NCBI RefSeq assembly: GCF_000948975.2
Contig: NZ_CP059735.1
Span: 2,480,001-2,544,000 of the forward strand
Origin: Thalassomonas actiniarum
Lineage (GTDB): Bacteria; Pseudomonadota; Gammaproteobacteria; Enterobacterales; Alteromonadaceae
Direction: 5' to 3'
Length of the DNA: 64,000 nt
The position numbers and the translations under genes were made by a program. The notes below the pieces were generated by a model, which was not told where the DNA came from, did not search any database, and saw only the letters and a list, made by a program, of their open reading frames with translations. How positions within the stretch are numbered: the stretch's first letter is position 1; the number at the start of each line of letters is the position of its first letter. This document shows positions 25,998-34,759 of this stretch, one piece after another.

Positions 25998-28874
25998 ATG
26001 TATAGCAATAGCAAAATCGCTAAAGCTGTTCGTTTAGCCATGATAGTTGGCGCGAGCACTGCAATTTCGTTACCGGCTTTTTCAGCTGAAGAAGAAGCTG
26101 TTGAACGTATCTCAGTTACCGGTTCTAAAATCAAACGTATCGGGGCGGTCTCTCCTACTCCAGTTACTGTAATTAGCCGTGTTGAATTACAAGATGCCGG
26201 TATCAGTAACGTTAATGACTTTTTAGCAGAAATGCCTTCTTCTGATGTTGGCTTAAGCCCTGAAAACTCAAACAACTTCATCTATGCTAACGGCTTAAAC
26301 ACCACAGATCTTCGTGGTCTGGGTAGTGGTCGTACTCTTGTTTTGGTTAACGGCAGACGTTTTGTACCAGGACAAGCCGGTGAAAGCGCGGTAGATTTAA
26401 ACAATATCGCGACCTCTTTTGTTGAGCGTATCGAAATTACAACAGGTGGTGCTTCAGCGGTTTACGGTGCTGATGCTGTAGCCGGTGTTGTTAACATCGT
26501 TACCCGTAAGTCTTTTGATGGCTTCGAAGTTGATATTGCCACTACCCGTCCAAATGAAGGCGGCGGTGAGCAAGATTTTGCTTCTATCACTTTCGGTAAA
26601 GAAGAAAAAGATAGCGGTTATATCTTTAACTTCGATTACGCCGAACAAGAACAAATGGCGATGTTGGACAAAGCCTGGTATCGCAATAACCCGTCAGAGT
26701 CTCGTCCTAATCCTGATGACACAAGCGGCGACGATGGTATCCCGGGTATGATCCAACATAACCAGGGTGAGCACTACGGTCTTTACGATGAGTCTAGTGA
26801 ATTTTTCCTGGGCGGTAATCACTGGACTTTTGATGAAAATGGTAACTTACGTCCATTTAACAATAATGATGCCCGTCAGGAAGCTGGTGGTATCGAAGGT
26901 TCTTCTCGACCTTGGTACTATACTGGTCCATACGGTGACGGTATCGAATACGGCGCTGATGAATTTTTCCGTACGCCGTTAAAGCGTTACACAGTTAACT
27001 TAGCTGGTCACCAGGCGATTAATGATGACCATGAACTGACGTGGGACATGACTTACTCAAATAGTAAGGCACACGGTCAGTCTACACCAATTTTCCTGCG
27101 TACCGGTGAGTTAGTTATCCAGCGTGACAATGCATACATCAAAGATGACTTAGCCGCTGCTATGGATGAAGCTGGTGTTGATAGTATCAGCATGCGTCGT
27201 TTAAGTGATGATTTCGGTCCGCGTAAATATGTTCAAGAACGCTATACTGCCCGTGCCTCTGTTGGCCTGGACGGCATCATTAACGATGAGTGGTCTTACT
27301 CTGCCTATTTCCAGCACGGTACTATGAACCAAGATACTTCCTGGAAAGGGGAAATCTTTACTGAAAATCTTCAAAATGCCATTGATGCAGTTGAATTTGA
27401 AGGGCAAATTGTTTGTGCCGACCGTAATGATGACGGTGAAGTTATCGGCGCCATTGAAGGTTGTGCTCCGGTTAACTTCTTAGGTAAAAACGAAGTTTCA
27501 CCAGAAGCGAATGCATATATCTCTACCGTAGCAACTGCTGAGCGTGGTCATGATCAAACCAGTTACGGTATTACCGTTACCGGTGACGTATATGAATTAC
27601 CTGCAGGTACTCTTCAAACGGCTTTCAGTTACGACTGGCGTAAAGAAAGAGCGTTTGAAACTCCGGGTTCAGGTATCCGCTCAGGTATTATTTTTGGTAA
27701 CTCGGGCGATTCTTACAAAGGTGAAGTGACGGTTAAAGAATACTCAGCTGAAATCATTGTTCCTTTGTTAGCTGAACAGTATCTAGCTGAAGAAGTAACG
27801 CTTGAAATGGCTTACCGCTACATGGATTACAGCTCTACCGGTACTGATAGTGCTTATAAATTAGGTCTTAACTGGCAAATTAACGATGACTTCAGACTTC
27901 GTGCTACTAAAGCACAATCTGTTCGTGCGCCAACAATTAACGACTTATATTCTCCTGCCGGTACTCAGTATGCCGGACAGCGTAAAGAAGTTTGTGCTGC
28001 AGACTATATTGAAAAAAGTGATTACAAAGAACAGTTAACCAGAAACTGTGCCGCTGCAGGTATCCCGGCAGATTGGACACCGAGTGATGAGTGGTACAAC
28101 GGCGGTTCACTTGAAGGTGAAATCGGCGGTAACCCAGAGCTTCAAAATGAGGTTTCTGATGATATCACTATCGGTTTAATCTACTCACCTAGCTATATCG
28201 AAAACTTCGATATCACAGTGGATTACTGGAAGTTTGAAATCGAAGATGCGATTAACTTCTATGAATATGAAGACTCCATGGCTAACTGTTATCAAGGTGA
28301 TAGCCTGGATAATCCGTTCTGTGACAAGTTTACCCGTGACCCAGAAACTCTTGAAGTTACCGGTTTCTACGAAACTTCATTAAATGCCGCAGTAGAAAAA
28401 CTGAGCGGTGTTGATATCGAGTCAACTTATAAGCTGGATACTACTTTTGGTACCTTTGACTTCAGATTGGTTGCGACTTACCTAGAGAACCATGAGAAGA
28501 ACCAAACAGGTCTTGCTACCGATAACTTCACTTACACAGGTGAAATGGAGAAACCTCGCTGGAGAGCACGTTTAACTACGGCTTACCAGTATGATGATAA
28601 CCTTCGTGTTGCTTTGATCGGTAACTACAGACACGGTACTGTTTACGACAGAAACTTCTGGTCTGAAGAAGTGAATAACTATAACGATATTCCTTCTTAT
28701 ACTACTTTTGACGTAACAGTAAACTATAACGTAATCGATGATGTTGAAGTACGTCTTGGTATGCAAAACATTGCAGACAGAACGCCACCAAACAACCCTT
28801 ATGCGTTTGATGAAGGTGCTTACTTTGACGTAATCGGCCGTCGTATTACTGCCGGTGTTAACGTTAAATTCTAA
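25998..28874 (+). CDS. TonB-dependent receptor, highly expressed type
   Basis: A 958-residue receptor with signal peptide (KIAKAVRLAMIVGAS then AISLPAFSA) and the TonB box VERISVTGSKIKR. The plug includes VGLSPENSNNFIYANGLNTT, DLRGLGSGRTLVLVNGRRFV and ASAVYGADAVAGVVNIVTRK; the end RRITAGVNVKF closes the barrel. It belongs to the oar/large-TBDR type common in marine Alteromonadales. Compared with neighbours, codons here are strongly biased towards GGT, CGT and AAC-type choices, suggesting high expression. Start ATG 25998 follows aggga; the ATG at 25974 is less likely. A terminator follows. Substrate unknown. Confidence 0.92.
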   Translation: MYSNSKIAKAVRLAMIVGASTAISLPAFSAEEEAVERISVTGSKIKRIGAVSPTPVTVISRVELQDAGISNVNDFLAEMPSSDVGLSPENSNNFIYANGLNTTDLRGLGSGRTLVLVNGRRFVPGQAGESAVDLNNIATSFVERIEITTGGASAVYGADAVAGVVNIVTRKSFDGFEVDIATTRPNEGGGEQDFASITFGKEEKDSGYIFNFDYAEQEQMAMLDKAWYRNNPSESRPNPDDTSGDDGIPGMIQHNQGEHYGLYDESSEFFLGGNHWTFDENGNLRPFNNNDARQEAGGIEGSSRPWYYTGPYGDGIEYGADEFFRTPLKRYTVNLAGHQAINDDHELTWDMTYSNSKAHGQSTPIFLRTGELVIQRDNAYIKDDLAAAMDEAGVDSISMRRLSDDFGPRKYVQERYTARASVGLDGIINDEWSYSAYFQHGTMNQDTSWKGEIFTENLQNAIDAVEFEGQIVCADRNDDGEVIGAIEGCAPVNFLGKNEVSPEANAYISTVATAERGHDQTSYGITVTGDVYELPAGTLQTAFSYDWRKERAFETPGSGIRSGIIFGNSGDSYKGEVTVKEYSAEIIVPLLAEQYLAEEVTLEMAYRYMDYSSTGTDSAYKLGLNWQINDDFRLRATKAQSVRAPTINDLYSPAGTQYAGQRKEVCAADYIEKSDYKEQLTRNCAAAGIPADWTPSDEWYNGGSLEGEIGGNPELQNEVSDDITIGLIYSPSYIENFDITVDYWKFEIEDAINFYEYEDSMANCYQGDSLDNPFCDKFTRDPETLEVTGFYETSLNAAVEKLSGVDIESTYKLDTTFGTFDFRLVATYLENHEKNQTGLATDNFTYTGEMEKPRWRARLTTAYQYDDNLRVALIGNYRHGTVYDRNFWSEEVNNYNDIPSYTTFDVTVNYNVIDDVEVRLGMQNIADRTPPNNPYAFDEGAYFDVIGRRITAGVNVKF

Positions 28875-28925
28875 TTTATGCTTTAGCTTAGTAATAAGTT
28901 AACAATAAATTAGCTATAAATAGTG

Positions 28926-28955
28926 AAATGCCCGGATTTTCCCGGGCATTTTTGT
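28926..28955 (+). terminator. Terminator after the second TonB receptor
   Basis: Ten-base stem aaatgcccgg / ccgggcattt with a 6-base loop, followed by TTGTTTTTA on the plus strand. It lies 51 bases after the receptor stop codon. The remaining part of the gap to 29147 has no recognised feature. Confidence 0.9.
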
Positions 28956-29147
28956 TTTTATTCATGACTCCGCTACCTCCCTGTTAACACCTATTTTCAT
29001 ATCTTTATAACCAGTAAATAATAATTCTCTCTACCGCGCCTCCTAAAGTGCATGGTTTTAGATCTTAGCAAGCAAATCCAGTAGTAAGATGCTTTCGCTT
29101 ATTCAGATATTTATTTATACTGGCTCTTTTTTTAAGGGGGGCTTCTA

Positions 29148-29792
29148 ATGCTGCAATACCAAATAATCCCGGTGACGCCGTTCCAGCAAAATTGCACCAT
29201 TTTCTGGTGTGATGAAACCATGCAGGCAGCGGTAGTTGATCCCGGCGGTGATATCGAAAAATTAATTGCCTTTATCAGTGAAAAAAAACTGACTTTAGCA
29301 AAAGTGTTACTGACCCATGCCCATATTGATCATGCCGGGGCGACCCAGGCCATGGTTGATCATTTTGGCGTAAAGATTGAGGGACCTCACAGCGAAGATC
29401 AGTTCTGGATAGATCTTATCCCGGAACAAAAACAGCGTTTTGGGTTCACCCATGCAGAAGCTTTCCAAACAGATCGCTGGCTCGAGCAGGGGGATAAAGT
29501 GCATTTTGGCAATATCGAACTGGAAGTGTACTTTTGCCCCGGACATACGCCCGGACATGTAGTCTTTTTCCATCGGCCCTCAAAACTGGCCCAGGTCGGG
29601 GATGTTTTGTTTCGAGGCTCTGTCGGACGTACCGATTTTCCCCGCGGCGATAGCGCAACCCTGATCAAATCCATAAAAGAAAACCTGTTTCCGCTGGGGG
29701 ATGATGTCCGCTTTATTCCCGGACATGGCCCTATGGGTACCTTCGGTGAAGAGCGCATTCATAACCCTTATGTAGGGGAAGGTGTACGTTAA
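29148..29792 (+). CDS. gloC: Hydroxyacylglutathione hydrolase GloC (YcbL)
   Basis: A 214-residue metallo-beta-lactamase-fold hydrolase that matches E. coli YcbL/GloC in length and order of motifs: PFQQNCTIFW, LTHAHIDHAGATQAM (HxHxDH metal motif), CPGHTPGHVVFF, GRTDFPRGD, IPGHGPM and HNPY near the end. It is a type II glyoxalase that hydrolyses S-D-lactoylglutathione to glutathione and D-lactate in the cytosol. No signal peptide. Monocistronic with 76 bases to the channel gene. Confidence 0.93.
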   Translation: MLQYQIIPVTPFQQNCTIFWCDETMQAAVVDPGGDIEKLIAFISEKKLTLAKVLLTHAHIDHAGATQAMVDHFGVKIEGPHSEDQFWIDLIPEQKQRFGFTHAEAFQTDRWLEQGDKVHFGNIELEVYFCPGHTPGHVVFFHRPSKLAQVGDVLFRGSVGRTDFPRGDSATLIKSIKENLFPLGDDVRFIPGHGPMGTFGEERIHNPYVGEGVR

Positions 29793-29868
29793 CCCCGGGT
29801 TTTACGCAGTACCATAATAAGCATCAACAGATTAACCAATTTATTAAAAGAGAGATCCTGAGTAAGAG

Positions 29869-30693
29869 ATGAATTCACAAGTTTTTCGTATACAACGCAG
29901 TCTTAAAAAACTGGATTCGAGTAATATTTTTCAAGGCATAGTGATTGCCGTCATTATCTTATCTGCGCTGTTAATCGGCGCCAAGACCCATGACTTGCCC
30001 CCGCAGGCATTTGCCCTGTTATCTGCATTGGATGTTGGGGTGACGGTGTTTTTTGTTATCGAGATAGTGATCCGCTACCTGGCCTTTCCCGAGAAAAAGA
30101 AGTTTTTTAAAAGCGGCTGGAATATTTTTGATACCGTGATTGTTATTGGCAGCCTTATTCCTACCGGGGGCTCGGGTGTGTTGCTGGCGCGCTTGTTAAG
30201 GGTGTTTCGGGTGTTACGTCTGGTGTCTATGGTGCCGGAACTGCGTATCCTGATAAATGCCTTGCTTAAAGCCATCCCGCGCATGGGTTATATCGGATTG
30301 CTAATGTTTGTGATCTTCTATATTTATGCCGCCATCGGCAGCATTTTGTTTAACCAGATTAATGAGGTGTTATGGGGGGATCTGTCCATTTCTATGCTGA
30401 CCCTGTTTAGGGTGGCAACCTTTGAAGACTGGACCGATGTTATGTATGAAACCATGGCGGTACATCCCATGAGCTGGATTTACTATCTGAGTTTTATTTT
30501 CCTTACCGCCTTTATTTTCCTGAATATGATGGTCGGTACCGTACTGGAAGTGATGGGGCAGGAGCATGAAAACTTCCGCGCCCAGGCCCATGGCGAAACC
30601 GCTGAAGGGGGAGAGCCGGCAAGCAGGGCGCAAATAGATAAACTGGAACGGGAGCTGGCTGAAATAAAGGCCTTGCTCAAACAAAAGGTTTAA
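29869..30693 (+). CDS. One-domain voltage-gated cation channel (BacNav-like)
   Basis: A 274-residue six-helix channel subunit that assembles as tetramer. S1 residues 22-40, S4 with four gating arginines at 108, 111, 114 and 117 (ARLLRVFRVLRLV), S5 about 138-162 and S6 205-230. The pore filter is TFEDWTD (184-190). In sodium channels such as NavAb the filter is TLESWSM; the acids here at the two positions Asp187 and Asp190 resemble those of the engineered calcium-selective version. A C-terminal coiled coil (SRAQIDKLERELAEIKALLK) is expected to tie the tetramer together. Selectivity should be regarded as open. Confidence 0.85.
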   Translation: MNSQVFRIQRSLKKLDSSNIFQGIVIAVIILSALLIGAKTHDLPPQAFALLSALDVGVTVFFVIEIVIRYLAFPEKKKFFKSGWNIFDTVIVIGSLIPTGGSGVLLARLLRVFRVLRLVSMVPELRILINALLKAIPRMGYIGLLMFVIFYIYAAIGSILFNQINEVLWGDLSISMLTLFRVATFEDWTDVMYETMAVHPMSWIYYLSFIFLTAFIFLNMMVGTVLEVMGQEHENFRAQAHGETAEGGEPASRAQIDKLERELAEIKALLKQKV

Positions 30694-30775
30694 CTGCTTT
30701 AACCTGCCTTAGTGCCGACAGGGCAAACCGGGCTGTTAAAGCTTGAGTTTGCCTTGTCTTAATCGTCTATCATCC

Positions 30776-31630
30776 TTAATTGATATTTTTTACCGCATCG
30801 ATAAAAGGGTAACCCGCCGCTTTATCCCAGTTGATACTCCATTCCATAATGCCGCCAAACTGCGGATCATCACAGATCATTTGATATTGTTTACTGATGC
30901 CCTGGTAGATATTGTCTCCGGCATTGGGGCCGTTGAAGATGCTGGTACCGGCGCCTTTAATACAGGCGGGCTGGCCGATGGCGATTAAGGTTTCTTTGGG
31001 GATGGTGCGCTTCAGGTTTTTAAAGGCCGCCTGGATAAAGCCCAGTTCGGTCTCATTGTATCCGGATATTTCCGGCCAGGGGTTGTTATAAGCCTGAATC
31101 AACAAGCGGTCAAACAGGCGGCTTTTGATAGCCAAGTCATATACTCTGTGATTGCCACCGGCGACCAGAAACAAATCGCCCCCTTGCTCCGTCTGATTAA
31201 TTTGCGGTGCGGCGGTGAGCATTAAGCTGCTATCGCGTTTTTTAATTTCCCGGCACAGTTGGCAAAGGTAATTGGCGTTGCAGTTAATTTCCAGATCAAA
31301 ATCAACACCGGTAAAACCGTATCTTCTAAGGAAATTGACCAGTGACCGGGCAATATCGCCCACAGGGGTATCTCCGGGGGTGTAGGTGTTGTTCTTGCCG
31401 CCAACGGAAAATAACAGGTTCTTTGCTCCCCTGGCTTTGGCGTTTTTGATATCGGCAATAAGCTCGTCCGGGGTGGGGGAGGGATTAAATATTCCGTTAT
31501 AAATGCCGATATTTGCTCCGTCGATACTGCCAAATGCCATGATCAGCGTATCGTAACCTTGTGCGGCAGCTTCGGTAAAAGTGATGTTTCCCCAACTTTC
31601 TAAATAACCTATCATAAACCCTGGCTTCAT
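30776..31630 (-). CDS. Glycoside hydrolase family 18 (chitinase-like)
   Basis: A 284-residue single GH18 domain. The catalytic DxDxE is Asp110-Phe-Asp112-Leu-Glu114 in TGVDFDLEI; SVGGKN (75-80), QAYNNPWPE and MEWSINWDK match the other GH18 motifs (SxGG, the Tyr/Asn sugar contact, the final Trp). Activity on chitin or N-acetylglucosamine polymers is likely. No signal peptide or carbohydrate-binding module is present. Start 31630 is preferred to the longer one at 31690 because aaggagataag is just before it. It converges on the channel gene. Secretion route unclear. Confidence 0.8.
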   Translation of the reverse strand: MKPGFMIGYLESWGNITFTEAAAQGYDTLIMAFGSIDGANIGIYNGIFNPSPTPDELIADIKNAKARGAKNLLFSVGGKNNTYTPGDTPVGDIARSLVNFLRRYGFTGVDFDLEINCNANYLCQLCREIKKRDSSLMLTAAPQINQTEQGGDLFLVAGGNHRVYDLAIKSRLFDRLLIQAYNNPWPEISGYNETELGFIQAAFKNLKRTIPKETLIAIGQPACIKGAGTSIFNGPNAGDNIYQGISKQYQMICDDPQFGGIMEWSINWDKAAGYPFIDAVKNIN

Positions 31631-31869
31631 TCTTATCTCCTTGATATAAATATAAAAAGAGGCGGTAACACTTGTTGCTGACGACATCAATATTCAGGTT
31701 GGCAGCCTGTATGCCGTTTTTTGGGACAACTCTTTTATCCTAGTTCAATATGATGATTTATCTATTGCTTCACTGATAGGGGGAACTTTCTGTTAATAAA
31801 ATCAGTGAATAGCTCAGTTCTGCTAAAATTACAGCAAAGGATACAGTTTAGCTTTAGCGGAGAGCATAG

Positions 31870-32379
31870 ATGATCCCGTCGGTTCTTGAAAAATTAATCA
31901 AAGAAAGCACCCATGATGGCAACGTCAATTTAAAGGAAATTACCGAGTTCTTTAATATCAGGATAGAGCTTGACCGCCAGATGACGGACTTATGCCGGAT
32001 TTATATCTGTGAAGAAGATAACAAACCCGTGATCAAGCTGAGTCCGAATAACGACAGAAAAACCAAATTTACTTTAGTGGCGATTGCCATTGCCGAATTT
32101 ATCCTCACTCCAAGTCGTTTGGAAGGAGAAGGGATAAGTTATGATATGTTTTTTCTCAAGGAAATATATCATCAAAGGTATAGTTACCGCATGATGCTCG
32201 CTACCCGGTTGGCAGTGCCGGAAGACATCATTAACCAGATGGATCAACCCGACTTTGATATGGTGAGTTATGTTGCCGAATCGGATTATCAGCCACAATT
32301 TATCAACTGTTGCGTTAAAGACAGCTCAGCTTTGTTTTTATTGTCCAATTTTAGTGAATTGCCAGCTAATGCCAGGTGA
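31870..32379 (+). CDS. ImmA/IrrE-like protein with lost HExxH (predicted inactive)
   Basis: A 169-residue protein. An IrrE/ImmA-type peptidase architecture is suggested: a short strand region PVIKLSPNNDRKTKFTLV, then a helix where the family has AHELGH, here VAIAIAEFILT (70-80), and later RMMLATRLAVPEDIINQM, which aligns with the Glu/Asn-rich FAAELLMP helix. No HExxH is present, so zinc binding is lost. The fold assignment is pattern-based and moderate. Function unknown; no XRE partner gene is nearby. Confidence 0.55.
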   Translation: MIPSVLEKLIKESTHDGNVNLKEITEFFNIRIELDRQMTDLCRIYICEEDNKPVIKLSPNNDRKTKFTLVAIAIAEFILTPSRLEGEGISYDMFFLKEIYHQRYSYRMMLATRLAVPEDIINQMDQPDFDMVSYVAESDYQPQFINCCVKDSSALFLLSNFSELPANAR

Positions 32380-32420
32380 TAAGTAAGGATATTAAGTTAA
32401 GGCAGAAAGCGGCAATAAAA

Positions 32421-32486
32421 AAAAGAAAGATCAAAATAACTTCAAAGCCAGTATCCAGCAATGCTTTTCCGTTTGATCTTTCTTTT
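32421..32486. repeat. Perfect 15-bp inverted repeat with 36-base loop
   Basis: aaaagaaagatcaaa (32421-32435) is an exact reverse complement of 32472-32486. The stem is AT-rich and its loop 36 bases long. It lies 42 bases after the stop of the ImmA-like gene. It may act as a terminator or as an RNA structure; the purpose is not evident. Confidence 0.5.
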
Positions 32487-32678
32487 ATAGGCAATACGAA
32501 ATAGATCAATTTGTGTGTCCAAAACTGCTGATCATTTCCTTCCTGTAATATGAAAATGGCACGAGTTGAGGTTAATGCCACGAAGTTATTCTAAGCCAGC
32601 GGCTGACGGTTTTTTTTGATCTGAATCAAGGCTAAGTAACATCTCAATAAATAAAGGAAAAAAATTTTATTGCTAATA

Positions 32679-32716
32679 AAAAACCGATAAACAGTATCTA
32701 CTGCTTATCGGTTTTT
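32679..32716 (-). terminator. Bidirectional terminator near 32.7 kb
   Basis: Stem aaaaaccgataa / ttatcggttttt of 12 bases (32679-32690 with 32705-32716), loop 14 bases. It ends the minus-strand gene whose stop is at 32742, and in the other direction could end the plus-strand transcript of the ImmA-like gene. Confidence 0.8.
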
Positions 32717-32741
32717 ACTGACCGGTTTACCTGTTATTGGC

Positions 32742-33026
32742 TTATTTGTTTCTCAAGCTTGCCAGGCGTTTCATCAGTACGGAATTAAACACTTGATCGA
32801 GTGAGTGGCAGTTATCTTCACTGTCAGCTAAGACCTGGCTGGCTGTATCTGTATTCTCAGCTTCCATGGGGGAAAACGGGCTATCCGATTCGGTGATTTC
32901 CAGCATAAAATCGGCGTTTTTATATTCACCCGCCATTGCTTTTTCAATTTGAGACATTTGCTGCTGTGTCTTGTTCAATATTTCGAAATACACCCTACTA
33001 CCCTTGTTTTTGTTAATGGAAACCAT
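32742..33026 (-). CDS. Small acidic protein, unknown function
   Basis: A 94-residue protein, hydrophilic and acidic, with a helical start (SRVYFEILNKTQQQMSQIEKA by rough view) and a long Glu/Asp/Ser-rich middle, ending NSVLMKRLASLRNK. No family recognised. An ATG 12 codons upstream (33062) exists, but gggga stands 7 bases before the ATG at 33026, so the shorter start is chosen. Terminated by the hairpin at 32679-32716. Confidence 0.5.
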   Translation of the reverse strand: MVSINKNKGSRVYFEILNKTQQQMSQIEKAMAGEYKNADFMLEITESDSPFSPMEAENTDTASQVLADSEDNCHSLDQVFNSVLMKRLASLRNK

Positions 33027-33295
33027 GTTATTTCCCCGATTTTTATTATGAAGAAAATCCATTTACATCAATTTAATTCAACAAGGCTATGTTAGGGGGT
33101 TTCACTTGAAAACGGTATTACATGGTATTACACACAGTGTAATGGGGCTTGTAGTGAAGTTTTGCCGGGTATTTCACCAGATGTAGTGTGAAAATCACCC
33201 GGGCAGGTGCTTTTTGTGGTTATTGTGTTCTAGCGGGTCAAATAGCGATGTTTTGAACTGGCATTATTGTGATTCAGGCGCTGAAAGACCTTTGG

Positions 33296-33829
33296 TTAAA
33301 TCTTTATTTGGTAAACATCCACTTTAAAGCCGCGAAAAGAGGTTGTGTTGCGATAATCAAAGCCCTGGCGGGTCACGACATTCACCGAAGCGCGATTTTC
33401 CGGTTCAATCAGGGCCGATACACAATCAAGGTTCAGGGTGTCTTTTGCCATGGTCAGCAGGCCGTTTACGGCTTCGCTGGCATAACCTTTTCCCTGGTGT
33501 TTAACCGCCAGGCGGTAGTTAAGGTGGGTGAGAGCCCGGTCATCCAAATTTTCTTTGTGTAAACCACAAATACCGATAAACTCATTTGTAACCTTATCAA
33601 CGATGGCACGGGTACCATATCCCGGTATCAGGTATTGCTGTTGGCAATTTTCGATATAGGCCTGGATTTGTTCGCGGTTATGCACGCCAACGGTGGAATA
33701 TAACATCACTTGTGGATCGGCTAATACCCGGGGTAAGTTATCCAGATCCTGGCTTGATATTTCCCGGATTTTGAGTCTTGGTGTTTGCAGTTCAAACTTG
33801 TTCAATGGCATCTCCGATAGTTTCTTCAC
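33296..33829 (-). CDS. GNAT acetyltransferase, RimJ-like
   Basis: A 177-residue N-acetyltransferase of the RimJ/RimL type (Acetyltransf_3): LQTPRLKIREISSQDLDNL at the start, then GICGLHKENLDDRALTHLNYRLAVKHQGKGYASEAV, where QGKGYA is the acetyl-CoA pyrophosphate loop, and ENRASVNVVTRQGFDYRNT with the Asn and Gly-Phe pattern. Substrate unknown, possibly an alpha-amino group. The start is uncertain: GTG at 33829 or ATG at 33811; the latter has a too-close Shine-Dalgarno. Followed upstream by another GNAT gene. Confidence 0.78.
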   Translation of the reverse strand: MKKLSEMPLNKFELQTPRLKIREISSQDLDNLPRVLADPQVMLYSTVGVHNREQIQAYIENCQQQYLIPGYGTRAIVDKVTNEFIGICGLHKENLDDRALTHLNYRLAVKHQGKGYASEAVNGLLTMAKDTLNLDCVSALIEPENRASVNVVTRQGFDYRNTTSFRGFKVDVYQIKI

Positions 33830-33863
33830 TGTTTTATAACTTTTGTTATATGAAAGCGCATAT

Positions 33864-34358
33864 TCAGTCTGTGCCGACTTGTGTACTGCGCCTTTCCATT
33901 AACACGACATCGCGCCAGATCCCTTTTAATTTCCCTAAGTGCTTTCTTACGCCTAAAACTTGAAAGCCATGTTTTTGGTGCAAGTGAATGCTGGCTTTAT
34001 TTTCCGGAAAAATGGCTGCCTGCAACGTCCAGATATTATGCGCTTCTGACATGGTTACTAACTGTGACATCAGTTGCCGGCCTATGCCCTGTCCCTGAGC
34101 ACTGTCAGCAATATAAATACTGACTTCTGCAACACCGCTGTAGACGGCTCGGGCCGAAATAGGGGAAAGGGAGGCCCAGCCGAGAATGCTTTCGTCTTTT
34201 TCCGCGACTAAGCGGCAAGGCTCCAGCATCGCCTGATGCCATTGCTGCCAGGGTTTTACCTGGGTTTCGAAGGTGGCATTACCGCTATTGATCCCTTGCC
34301 GGTATATCTCTTGTACGGCAGGGAAATCGTTTTTAGTAAATTGACGAACCGTTATCAT
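33864..34358 (-). CDS. GNAT acetyltransferase, phosphinothricin-type
   Basis: A 164-residue enzyme of the family of phosphinothricin / methionine sulfoximine acetyltransferases: MITVRQFTKNDFPAVQEIY, INSGNATFETQVKPW, GWASLSPISARAVYSGVAEVSIY and QGQGIGRQLM (acetyl-CoA loop), ending in LHQKHGFQVLGVRKHLGK. Members acetylate amino acids such as methionine sulfoximine. Start at 34358, with caggagt just upstream, is chosen instead of the ORF start 34379. The downstream GNAT gene is 34 bases away on the same strand, so an operon of two acetyltransferases is likely. Confidence 0.82.
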   Translation of the reverse strand: MITVRQFTKNDFPAVQEIYRQGINSGNATFETQVKPWQQWHQAMLEPCRLVAEKDESILGWASLSPISARAVYSGVAEVSIYIADSAQGQGIGRQLMSQLVTMSEAHNIWTLQAAIFPENKASIHLHQKHGFQVLGVRKHLGKLKGIWRDVVLMERRSTQVGTD

Positions 34359-34470
34359 AATACTCCTGAATGATAACAAATGGCTGGGTTGTTAACTTTA
34401 CCTTGATTTTTTCTTCTCTGCTATCGGGAAATGGTGTGAGTTTGCATTATTTTATCAGTTGGGAGCTTGA

Positions 34471-34668
34471 TTGCTGAGGGGGAAAATTTTCTTCATAACA
34501 AAGCGGCACTTTGCCGCTCTGGGAATAAAAGGTTATCAACATCATCTGCTCAAATTTCGTTTTGCCTGTTTATTTAACCATCCCGATAAAACCTTTGATG
34601 CCTGGCATCGGCAAGGAACAAAGGCATATTTGCTGGCCAAGCTGTATTTTAAACGACTAAAGACTTGA
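34471..34668 (+). CDS. Small basic ORF, uncertain
   Basis: A 65-residue frame with a TTG start at 34471 and gggag 10 bases upstream. It is basic and aromatic-rich (KRHFAALGIKGYQHHLLKF and KAYLLAKLYFKRL), without recognisable domain. It fills part of the 401-base gap 34359-34759, which otherwise holds no feature. The composition is protein-like, but a chance frame cannot be excluded. No homology judgement is possible by eye. Confidence 0.25.
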   Translation: MLRGKIFFITKRHFAALGIKGYQHHLLKFRFACLFNHPDKTFDAWHRQGTKAYLLAKLYFKRLKT

Positions 34669-34759
34669 GATCGCTTTTTAATGATAGGTTTGATTTATTA
34701 ACAAAATTTAACAATATTAATAGCATAGGGTGTGAAAAAAATAACAGGAGCGTTATGTT

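Larger units (their letters stand above)
32380..32741. other. Intergenic region with two inverted repeats
   Basis: A 362-base gap holding the 15-base inverted repeat at 32421-32486 and the terminator stem at 32679-32716. No gene or RNA family recognised. Confidence 0.4.
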
